Of a DNA stretch of 42,449 nt, positions 1-7,126 are shown piece after piece. Under the pieces are notes generated by a model. The model was not told the origin of the DNA. It made no database searches and saw nothing but the letters and a program-made list of their open reading frames with translations. The translations under genes and the position numbers were made by a program. The DNA comes from Planctomycetota bacterium (GTDB lineage: Bacteria; Planctomycetota; B15-G4; SIAN01), in NCBI GenBank assembly GCA_009691715.1, contig SIAN01000035.1, positions 1-42,449 on the forward strand, written 5' to 3'. The number at the start of each line of letters is the position of its first letter. Position 1 is the first letter of the stretch.

Positions 1-20
1 ATCAAGCGGAGAAGGACGTG

Positions 21-1370
21 ATGGAATTGGCGGCAGGAATGGTTGCGCTTGTGGTCGGGCAGGTGGCGGGCGGGGCGGATCTGCTGGAGCGGCGGACTCT
101 GGCGAGCGGGGTTCCGCTCGCGGTGCTGCAGGTGAAGGACGCTTCGTTGCAGTCGTTTCTCGCGTTCGTGCCGACGGGGCTCGGCCACGACGCGGCAGGG
201 CGGACGCAGTGGGCGCATCTGCTCGAGCACATGTTGATTCGCTCGACCGACCCAGAAAGCTTGAGCGACGGCGACATCCGCTTCAACGGCGAAACCGGCG
301 ACGGCTCGCTGCGGCTCGACGTGCATGCGCCGTTGGCCCAGGCACCGCAGGCGGCGGCCAAGCTCTGCGCGTGGTTGCGCGCGACTGACTTCGACGCCGA
401 GGTCCTCGAACGCGAAAAGAAGAACATCGCGAGCGAGATCGCTTCCACCACGCCGCTTGGCTACGGCCACAAGTGGGCGACCGCGGCCTGGAATCAGGTC
501 GTGCGCCACAATCGCAGCGTTGTCAGCGTGCAGGGAGATGTCGACGCCGCGACCGTCGAGGCGATCGTCGCGCACGCCGCGAACACGCTGAAGCCAGGCA
601 GCTCGATCGCGCTCTTCGCCGCCGGACCGATGCCGGCGGACGAAGTCACGCGCCTGTTCGACGCGCAATTTGCCGGCGCCAATGCGACCGCCGCTGCAGC
701 CGCCGCGCCCGTGGCCGCCGCTCCTGCCGCCACCACCGCTGATCCAGCCGCCGAATCCGACGGCCTCGTTCACGGCGAGATCACCGCCACCTGGGACCTG
801 CCGCGCGCCCACTTGATCGAGTGGTACCTGCTGCCGGACTCGATGCCGGAAGAGCGCCTCGCTGCAGCGACGCTCGCGAACGCGCTGTCGATGACGCTTT
901 CGCAGGATCCGCTGCTGAAGCAGTCGGGCGTCATCGCGATGGCGAGCGCCGACATCGTCCTTCCCACCGGCCGCGTGCTGCAGCTCTCCGCATCGCTTCC
1001 CGAGAAGTCGCTTCCCGGCGACGCCGCGTCCGCAACGCGGATCGCCTTCCGCCGCGCGCTCGACGGTTTCGGCAGCCGGCCGCCGTTCCGTTCGCTCGAC
1101 GAGCTGGTCGCGATGACGCGCAACGAGCTCGCGGCCGGCCTCCCCGACCTGACGCTGCTGCGCAAGCAGATCGCCGGCCGGCCGAATGCCGAGCTGATGG
1201 AAGCCCAACTGCTGCTCGGCATCGCCCACCGCGAGTGGTCGTCGCGCCTCACGCTGCCGCAGATGGTCGCCGCCTCGCAGCAACTCGACGCGGCCGCTTT
1301 GAGTTCGCTCATCGCCGATCGACTCACCCCCGCGCAGGCGAGCGTCGTGCTGCTCTTGCCGCGGCGCTGA
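21..1370 (+). CDS. M16-family (insulinase/pitrilysin-like) zinc peptidase
   Basis: A 449-residue protein, the usual size of one M16 peptidase subunit. Near residue 66 it carries HLLEH, the inverted zinc motif HxxEH of M16 enzymes. About 69 residues later the segment ERE-KKNIASEIAS supplies the distal glutamate expected as third zinc ligand. The second half resembles the M16C domain. The N-terminus (about 17 apolar residues) could be a short export signal, which would place the protein in the cell envelope. I chose ATG at 21 because GGAGAAGG lies five bases upstream; a GTG at 18 is in frame. No in-frame stop is seen between base 3 and the start, so an earlier start beyond the window edge is possible. 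The gene converges on the downstream minus-strand gene with a 20-bp gap. The family call is good; substrate unknown. Confidence 0.8.
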   Translation: MELAAGMVALVVGQVAGGADLLERRTLASGVPLAVLQVKDASLQSFLAFVPTGLGHDAAGRTQWAHLLEHMLIRSTDPESLSDGDIRFNGETGDGSLRLDVHAPLAQAPQAAAKLCAWLRATDFDAEVLEREKKNIASEIASTTPLGYGHKWATAAWNQVVRHNRSVVSVQGDVDAATVEAIVAHAANTLKPGSSIALFAAGPMPADEVTRLFDAQFAGANATAAAAAAPVAAAPAATTADPAAESDGLVHGEITATWDLPRAHLIEWYLLPDSMPEERLAAATLANALSMTLSQDPLLKQSGVIAMASADIVLPTGRVLQLSASLPEKSLPGDAASATRIAFRRALDGFGSRPPFRSLDELVAMTRNELAAGLPDLTLLRKQIAGRPNAELMEAQLLLGIAHREWSSRLTLPQMVAASQQLDAAALSSLIADRLTPAQASVVLLLPRR

Positions 1371-1390
1371 GCTCGCTGCCGCGCTGGCCG

Positions 1391-3343
1391 CTACCGCTTC
1401 GGCTTGCCGCCCTTCGACCCCTTCGCGCCCATCTCCCCGTAGCGCCCGAGCACGCGTTCCATGACTCCCAAGTGCTCCGGGATCCAGCACGCCGACGTCT
1501 CGCGCAGGCCGGCGCCTTCGACCACGTTCATGATCGAGCGCGGGTCGGTCTCGTCGTGGTTCACGCCGATGATGTGGCCGAGCTCATGCGCGCCGGTCAG
1601 CGCGAACGAACCGGCGTAACCGTCGATGAGGCAGCGGATCGTCTTGATCCGCAGGTTCTCTTCGGTGCTGCTGGCCCAGACGTACTTGCCGTCGAGGAAG
1701 CGCCGGTCCTTCTCGCTGATCGGCGGCACCAACGCGTCCTTCTGGAAGATCGTCCGCAGCATGAAGGTCGAGTAGATCTCGCAGCGCCCTTCCCCCGGCC
1801 ACGCGCGCCCGCCCGCCGCTGAGTCATCGCCCGCGATCACCGCGCGCCAGTATTTGCTCTCCTCGAGCCCCTCCGGTTTCACATTGGTGAACGAGATGTT
1901 GAACGACACGCCCGGGATGAAGCTGCCGTCCTCGTTTTTCAGGAACAGCTTGTTCAGCTTCCCGAACGTCCGCGCCAGCAGTTCGTCGAGGATCCAAGTG
2001 TCGAACGCGACGTCGTAGCCGCGCGTGATCAAGCCGAGCGCGGTCAAGTCCTTCTCGATCGAGCGGACCGCCTTGCTGGTCGCGTCGCCAAACCAGACAT
2101 GCACGATCTTGCTGCCCGGCTCGGCCTGGTAGAGCGACGCCGGCCGCACGCGCAGCAGCGGCCCGAAGTCGGGGTCGTAGTAGAGGCGCGGATCGTCGTT
2201 CACCGGCCCGCTCGCGCCGAGCTTCCACGGCGTCCAGAGCTGGCGCGCCGAACGCAGCGTCGGATCGAACAGCGGCCGGCAGTTCTCATCGGAGTCGTAG
2301 CGCACGTCGCGCAGCGCGGCGATCACGTCGGCGAGCTTCGGCTTCCTGCCCGTCTCCGACAGAACGCGCAGGAACGTCTTCGCGTGGTCGAACGCGCGGC
2401 GCATCCGCGGCGGCACCGGCGCGTCGCCGCGGCGCGCCGGGTCGTCCTGCCACGCGTTCGCCAGCGCCGGATCGATGGCGGTGAACAGCCGCGGCTGCCC
2501 GTCGAGCAGGAACGCGTCCTTCAGCAGGTCCGCCGCGCCGGGCGCGTGCAGGCAATTCGCCGCCGCCGAAACCATGCCGTCGGTGAGGAAGAGCGGGACG
2601 CTCCAACCGGCTGCGGCGATCGCGCTCGCCGTTGCGTCCGCGAGGTCGGGCTCGCCGATCAGCACCAGCCGATCGACGCCCGCTTCTTTCCACTTCGCCA
2701 ACAGCTCCGGCGCCACCGCTGCGTGCGGCGCGACGAAGAGCGGCGCCGCAAGCTTGAAGCGCGCCTTCAAGTTGCGCTCGAGCGCCGCGGCGAGTTCCTT
2801 GCCGCGCGCCGTCTCCTCGACCACGAACGCCGGCTGCTTCGAGTGGCACGGCACTTCGAGGAAGTTGCCGATGACGACCGCCTGCTCGACCGCGCTCGTG
2901 CCGAGCCAGCTCACTGCATCGTCGACGGCGACCGAGGGCGCTCCCGGTCCGGCACTCCCGACCAGCAACAGCGCGATCCCGAGCTTGCGCGCCTTCGCGA
3001 CGTAGCTTTCGACCGTCGCGCCGCTCGCCGCTGCCACGATCAGGTCGGCCTTCTGCTTCTTCGCCGCCTCGCACGCCGCGTCTGCTTTCTTCGGATCGTC
3101 GCCGTCGTCCTGCTCGATCCACTGCGGCGCGGTGAAGAAGGCTGCGCGCTCGGCCTGCGCGAGCGCGGCACGGACTCCGGCCAGCGACTCCCGCGTCGCC
3201 TCCGCCAGCGGCCCGCTGATCGGCCCGGCGAAGAACACCTTGCAGCTCTCCGGCGGCGCGGACCGGCCGGCCGGTCCGCCAAGCAGCGTCAGCAGCACGG
3301 CGCCAACGGCTGCCAACGCGGCCAACCTAGGGGTGCGCGTCAT
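1391..3343 (-). CDS. Exported fusion of a type-1 periplasmic-binding domain and a metzincin-like metalloprotease
   Basis: 650 residues. Residues 1-28 form a signal peptide. Residues about 33-380 look like a branched-chain-amino-acid-type (Peripla_BP_6/ANF receptor) ligand-binding domain: it opens with KVFFAGPISGPLAEATRESLAGV-type sequence and alternates strands and helices. Residues about 400-650 form a protease-like domain with HELGHIIGVNHD at 586-597, matching the metzincin zinc signature HExxHxxGxxH/D, followed nine residues after the third histidine by SIMN, a plausible Met-turn (M605). The tail is Lys/Gly-rich. AGGAACG lies just before the ATG at 3343. The gene diverges from the ketoacyl synthase with a 101-bp gap. 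The zinc motif is seen directly. The binding-domain assignment rests on fold-level resemblance, and ligand and substrate are unknown. Confidence 0.78.
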   Translation of the reverse strand: MTRTPRLAALAAVGAVLLTLLGGPAGRSAPPESCKVFFAGPISGPLAEATRESLAGVRAALAQAERAAFFTAPQWIEQDDGDDPKKADAACEAAKKQKADLIVAAASGATVESYVAKARKLGIALLLVGSAGPGAPSVAVDDAVSWLGTSAVEQAVVIGNFLEVPCHSKQPAFVVEETARGKELAAALERNLKARFKLAAPLFVAPHAAVAPELLAKWKEAGVDRLVLIGEPDLADATASAIAAAGWSVPLFLTDGMVSAAANCLHAPGAADLLKDAFLLDGQPRLFTAIDPALANAWQDDPARRGDAPVPPRMRRAFDHAKTFLRVLSETGRKPKLADVIAALRDVRYDSDENCRPLFDPTLRSARQLWTPWKLGASGPVNDDPRLYYDPDFGPLLRVRPASLYQAEPGSKIVHVWFGDATSKAVRSIEKDLTALGLITRGYDVAFDTWILDELLARTFGKLNKLFLKNEDGSFIPGVSFNISFTNVKPEGLEESKYWRAVIAGDDSAAGGRAWPGEGRCEIYSTFMLRTIFQKDALVPPISEKDRRFLDGKYVWASSTEENLRIKTIRCLIDGYAGSFALTGAHELGHIIGVNHDETDPRSIMNVVEGAGLRETSACWIPEHLGVMERVLGRYGEMGAKGSKGGKPKR

Positions 3344-3444
3344 CGTTCCTGCTTCCCTTCTCCGAGCTGGGGCAGCGCGAAGACTAGCTGCCGCTCGGAT
3401 CGCGGCGTGACATCGGCGCGCGCGTCGTTACGTTCTCGCGCCTC

Positions 3445-5637
3445 ATGAAAGTCGTCCTCACCGGAATGGGAGCCGTCACGGCCGCTGGCGCCGGTGTGCC
3501 GCGCTTCGTCCACGCCACCGACGGCTGGCGCACGGCGCTGGTCCCGGCCACGCGCTTCGCGCCGCCCGGCCTGCCGGTCCTCGACGTCGGCGTCGCGCCC
3601 GACGATGCCCTCGCCGGTGAACCGAGCGACGATCGCGCGCTGCGCCTCGCGCTGCCGGCGGTGGTCGAGGCGTTGCGCGCGGCCTCGATCCGCCCGGCGG
3701 ACACGGCGCGCCGGGTCGATCTGCTGCTGGTTGGCACATCGCTCGGCGGCATGGAGACGGCGCTCGCATTGCAGCGCTTCGCTCACGGCTCGACGGAGCC
3801 GCCGCGCGATTGGAAGCAGGCGGGTTACCACGGGATCGCCGCGACGGTCGCCTCGCGCCTCCATCTGCGCGCGCAGGTTGCAACCTGCAACTCGAGCTGC
3901 ACTTCGGGGCTGGTCGCGCTGCTGCTCGCCAGCGAACGGATCCGTCGCGGCGAGGCGCGCATTGCACTGGTCGGCGCAGTCGACGCCTTGTCGCCGTTCG
4001 TCTACGCCGGCTTCTACGCGCTCGGCGCGCTCGCGCCCGGTCGCTGCGCGCCATGGGACAGCGCGTCGACCGGAATGGCGCTGGCCGAGGGCGCTGGCTT
4101 CCTCGTCGTCGAATCGGAGGAGAGCGCGCAGGAGCGCGGCGCCACCGTGCTGGCGGAACTGCTCGGCGTCGCGTCGACGCATGACGCGCACCACCTGCTG
4201 TCGCCCCATCCCGAAGGCCGCGGCATCGCCAGCGCGCTCGAAGCGGCGTTGGCGGAAGCGGCGCTGCCGTCGTCGCAGCTCGGGCTCATCGTGGGGCATG
4301 GCGTCGGCACGCCGCAAAGCGACTTCGCCGAGCTGCGCGCGTTGGCGTCCGTGCTCGGTGGCGAACGGACCAGCGGCGATCGCGTGCCGCTCACGTCGTG
4401 GAAGGGCGCGCTCGGCCATCCGCTCGCCGCCGCCGCGATCCTCTCGGTCATTCGCGCGGTCGCCTCGTTGCAGGTGCAGCGCGTGCCACCGATCGTCGGA
4501 CTGCGCCACCCGGTCGCGACCTTTCCGGTGCGACTGCCGAAGGAACCCGAGCCGCTGCGCTCGCCCTTCGCGGCGGTGCTGGCGTCGGGGCTCGGCGGCC
4601 AGGCGGCGGCCGCGATCGTCCGTCGCGTCGCGCCGCCGCGCGTGGAGGCGCGCGTGGAGGCGCGCGTCGAGTCGCACGAAGTCGCGGCGTTTGCGCCCGC
4701 GCGCGCGCCGGCGCCACGCGCGATCCGGCCGCTGCGCATGGTGCGCGATGAAGTGGTGATCGTCGCGGCCGCGCTGGCGGGTCGCGGCGATCTCGCGCAA
4801 CTGAAGCTCGCCGAGTTCGAGCAGCTCAACCCGGCGATGAGCCTGCGCCATCTCCCCGAGGAGGGGCAGCTCGCGTTCCTGGCCGTGAAGCAGGCGCTGC
4901 GTGAGGCGAACGAGCTGCCGCCGCCCGGTCGCGACGTCGCGCTGGTGGCCGGCGTCGGCCTCGAATCGCTGCCGGCGTGCGCCCGCTTCGCGCGCACCGT
5001 CGTCGACAACGGCGGCGAGTCGCCGAGCCCGGCGCTCTTCGCCTACACCGCCGCGAACGCGATCGCGAGCGCCGTTGCCTCCGCCTTCGGCTTCCGCGGG
5101 CCGTCGATCACCGTGGCGAGCGGATCGTTCGCGTCGGCGCAGGCGCTGCTCGATGCGGCGCTCCTGCTGGCGGAGGGGCAGGCGCGCCGCGCCGTGGTGA
5201 TCGCGTTTGCGCCGGCCAGCGAAGAGCTCGACCTCTGCCTGAAAGCCGCCGGGGCGGTGTTCCCCGCCATCGACTCGAGCAGTAAGACCGCGCCGCCGAT
5301 CGCCGCGGCCCTGGTGCTGGCGCGCGCCGGCGACGCGGGAAGCGACGCGGGAAGCGACGCGCCCGCGCGAACGATCGCGCTCGAATTGCGCCGCCGGAAG
5401 CGATCGAGCGTGACCGCGCCGGCCGGGATGCCGCCGCTTTACCCCCTGCTCGGTGCACAGGCGGTGATCGAACTCGCCGAGGTTGCGCGGCGGCTCAAGG
5501 CGGAAGGCGGTCCCGCCGTGCGGCTGCGTGCGATCGATCCTTGCACCGGTGGCGCGCTGTGGATGCGGGTCAAGCTGCAGCGCGCGGCACCGATCGCAGC
5601 CGTAGCGCCCTTTGCGCCCGGAAGCGCCCGCGGCTAG
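3445..5637 (+). CDS. Beta-ketoacyl synthase fused to a degenerate second ketoacyl-synthase half
   Basis: 730 residues in two parts. Residues 1-395 are a complete KAS domain (decarboxylative Claisen condensation of acyl thioesters). The active-site cysteine is C152 in SSCTSGL, the catalytic histidines are H285 (HGVGTP) and H325 (KGALGHP), and the conserved lysine is K320. The glycine-rich loop PWDSASTGMALAEGAG is at 203-217. Residues 396-432 are an Ala/Pro/Val-rich linker with short tandem repeats. Residues about 433-730 resemble a second thiolase-fold half. At the nucleophile position it reads SGSFASA, with Phe562 where Cys is expected, and no HGTGT/KxxxGH pair is visible. This recalls chain-length-factor partners of type II synthases, which also lack the cysteine. 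No acyl carrier protein or ketoreductase gene lies beside it. ATG start; no strong ribosome-binding site. Confidence 0.82.
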   Translation: MKVVLTGMGAVTAAGAGVPRFVHATDGWRTALVPATRFAPPGLPVLDVGVAPDDALAGEPSDDRALRLALPAVVEALRAASIRPADTARRVDLLLVGTSLGGMETALALQRFAHGSTEPPRDWKQAGYHGIAATVASRLHLRAQVATCNSSCTSGLVALLLASERIRRGEARIALVGAVDALSPFVYAGFYALGALAPGRCAPWDSASTGMALAEGAGFLVVESEESAQERGATVLAELLGVASTHDAHHLLSPHPEGRGIASALEAALAEAALPSSQLGLIVGHGVGTPQSDFAELRALASVLGGERTSGDRVPLTSWKGALGHPLAAAAILSVIRAVASLQVQRVPPIVGLRHPVATFPVRLPKEPEPLRSPFAAVLASGLGGQAAAAIVRRVAPPRVEARVEARVESHEVAAFAPARAPAPRAIRPLRMVRDEVVIVAAALAGRGDLAQLKLAEFEQLNPAMSLRHLPEEGQLAFLAVKQALREANELPPPGRDVALVAGVGLESLPACARFARTVVDNGGESPSPALFAYTAANAIASAVASAFGFRGPSITVASGSFASAQALLDAALLLAEGQARRAVVIAFAPASEELDLCLKAAGAVFPAIDSSSKTAPPIAAALVLARAGDAGSDAGSDAPARTIALELRRRKRSSVTAPAGMPPLYPLLGAQAVIELAEVARRLKAEGGPAVRLRAIDPCTGGALWMRVKLQRAAPIAAVAPFAPGSARG

Positions 5638-5749
5638 CCTGCCGCGCTTCCTTCAGGAACCGCGACCGCTGTCCCGATGAGGCGGTCCATTCCGGCTGCA
5701 CATCCCACCTCTCCCAAGTTCTCGAATCGACTCCCGGAGACCGATCGCC

Positions 5750-6346
5750 GTGAGCCAACCCGCGGTTGCTGACCACCTTCTTTCCGAGCGTCGCGTCCTG
5801 GGAGCCGCCTGGGACAAGTTGATGATGTGGCTGTTCCTCGGCTCCGACGCGATGGGATTCGCGGCGCTGCTCGGGGTCTATGCCGCGCTGCGCTTCGGCG
5901 ACGAGCGCTGGCCGATTCCGCAGGAAGTCCTCGGGATCAACTTCACCGCGCTGATGACCTTCGTGCTGATCTGCAGCTCGGTCACGATGGTCAAGTCGTA
6001 CGAGGCGATCCAGAAGGACGACCGCGTCGGCTGCTGGCGGTGGCTCTTCGCCACGTTCCTTGGCGGCGTCTTCTTCCTGGCCGGTCAGTGCTACGAATAC
6101 ACCCACCTCGTCGAGCACGGCATCACGCTCGGCAGCAGCAACTTCGCCGCGACCTTCTTCTGCACGACCGGGTTCCATGGCTGCCACGTGCTGGGCGGCG
6201 TGATCCTTCTCGGTACCGCTCTGGCCAAGGTCTCGGCCGGGCAGATCACCAAGTACCAGTCGAACTTCATCGAGAACGTCGGTCTTTATTGGCACTTCGT
6301 CGATCTGGTCTGGATCCTCGTCTTCACCTTCATCTACCTGGTTTGA
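5750..6346 (+). CDS. coxC: Cytochrome c oxidase subunit III
   Basis: 198 residues with five hydrophobic segments, the short bacterial five-helix form of heme-copper oxidase subunit III (CoxC/CyoC). Family hallmarks are WLFLGSDAMGFAALLGVYAALR in the first helix, the acidic CYEY...HLVEHGI stretch, the TGFHGCHVLGG helix and the C-terminal ENVGLYWHFVDLVWILVF segment. It is an inner-membrane component of the terminal oxidase. The start is GTG at 5750 with CGGAGA ten bases before it. A 145-bp gap separates it from the subunit IV gene on the same strand, so the two are probably co-transcribed. Catalytic subunits I and II are not in the window. Confidence 0.93.
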   Translation: MSQPAVADHLLSERRVLGAAWDKLMMWLFLGSDAMGFAALLGVYAALRFGDERWPIPQEVLGINFTALMTFVLICSSVTMVKSYEAIQKDDRVGCWRWLFATFLGGVFFLAGQCYEYTHLVEHGITLGSSNFAATFFCTTGFHGCHVLGGVILLGTALAKVSAGQITKYQSNFIENVGLYWHFVDLVWILVFTFIYLV

Positions 6347-6364
6347 CGACGCCCGCAGGTGCCG

Positions 6365-6437
6365 GACACGACGGAAGCCTGAGTCTGACAACCTCGAGCG
6401 TGACAGCGACGAAAGCCTGACAGCGACGGAAGCCTGA
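6365..6437 (+). repeat. Three imperfect direct repeats between cox III and cox IV genes
   Basis: A unit of about 19 bp reading GACAGCGACGGAAGCCTGA occurs at 6419-6437, with one change at 6402-6420 (17-bp period, overlapping by two bases), and as a shorter variant at 6365-6382. The repeats fill much of the 145-bp gap. The gap has no convincing open frame. A slippage product is the simplest explanation; a regulatory role cannot be judged. Confidence 0.6.
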
Positions 6438-6491
6438 AAACGGCCGGATCTCTTCGATCGGCGCAGGCGGCGAGACGGAGCACGACACGAC

Positions 6492-6962
6492 ATGGACCAA
6501 GCTGCAGATCAAGGTGAACGCGACGCGCACGGTGGCCAAGCAGCAGGTCACGCCACCGGCGACGCTGCAGGTCACGACGCCGGCCACGCCCACCACGGCG
6601 GGATGTCCAACTTCACGGTCTTCATGATCCTGCTGATCGTGACCGTCGCCGAAGTCGGTCTCGCCTACATGGACATCGCCAAGTGGTTGAAGGTCACGAC
6701 GTTCATCGTCATGGCGCTCTACAAGGCGGTGATGGTCGCCTACCACTTCATGCACCTGAAGTTCGAGCGGCGCGGCATGTGGGTGATCGCGTCGGCGCCG
6801 CTCTTCCTCGGCGTCCTGATCACGATCGGCACCTACGCCGACGCGGAGAAGGGGACCGATGTGTTCAAGAAGGGCGAGCTCAAGCCGTGGCTCGAGAAGC
6901 CCGCGCATGACCCGGCGGCGCCCGCCGAAGGCCGCGGCGCACCGGAAGGTCCAAAGCACTGA
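6492..6962 (+). CDS. Cytochrome c oxidase subunit IV (COX4_pro-like)
   Basis: 156 residues. Three hydrophobic segments at about 40-60, 68-90 and 96-114 and the motif YKAVMVAYHFMHLKFE are typical of the small bacterial subunit IV (COX4_pro/CtaF-type) that accompanies subunit III. The first 38 residues are unusually rich in His, Gly and Ala (H13, H20, H28, H32, H34, H35), far longer than the usual short N-terminus. The C-terminal tail is Pro/Ala/Gly-rich. ATG start at 6492. The stop codon overlaps the proposed CTG start of the next small gene, suggesting translational coupling. It lies in the inner membrane with the oxidase. Confidence 0.85.
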   Translation: MDQAADQGERDAHGGQAAGHATGDAAGHDAGHAHHGGMSNFTVFMILLIVTVAEVGLAYMDIAKWLKVTTFIVMALYKAVMVAYHFMHLKFERRGMWVIASAPLFLGVLITIGTYADAEKGTDVFKKGELKPWLEKPAHDPAAPAEGRGAPEGPKH

Positions 6963-7102
6963 CGCAGGACCCGTCGCCGCTGACCGATGAGGAGCGGGCG
7001 GCCGATCGCCGCTCGCTCAAGCTGATCGTCGGCTGGCTCGGCGGCTGCGCCTTCCTCGGCGGCCTTTTCCTCGTCTACGCCATCGGGAAGGACTGGGTCT
7101 GA
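6959..7102 (+). CDS. Possible small single-helix membrane protein of the oxidase cluster (CTG start)
   Basis: A 47-residue frame directly after cox subunit IV. It encodes a charged N-terminus (TQDPSPLTDEERAADRRSLK), then one strong transmembrane helix (LIVGWLGGCAFLGGLFLVYAIG) and KDWV at the end. There is no ATG, GTG or TTG at a sensible position. The best start is CTG at 6959, which overlaps the TGA of subunit IV, with GGAAGG at 6943-6948 ten bases upstream. The charged-then-apolar layout and the coupling to the cox genes argue for a small oxidase subunit or assembly factor. This is inference: I recognise no family, and the start codon is unusual. Confidence 0.5.
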   Translation: MTQDPSPLTDEERAADRRSLKLIVGWLGGCAFLGGLFLVYAIGKDWV

Positions 7103-7126
7103 GCGAGCGCACGCCTTGGGGCGCGG

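Noticed and set aside
3445..5637. A polyketide or aryl-polyene biosynthetic cluster
   Set aside because: There is no carrier protein, ketoreductase, acyltransferase or dehydratase around the ketoacyl synthase. The next genes are cytochrome oxidase.
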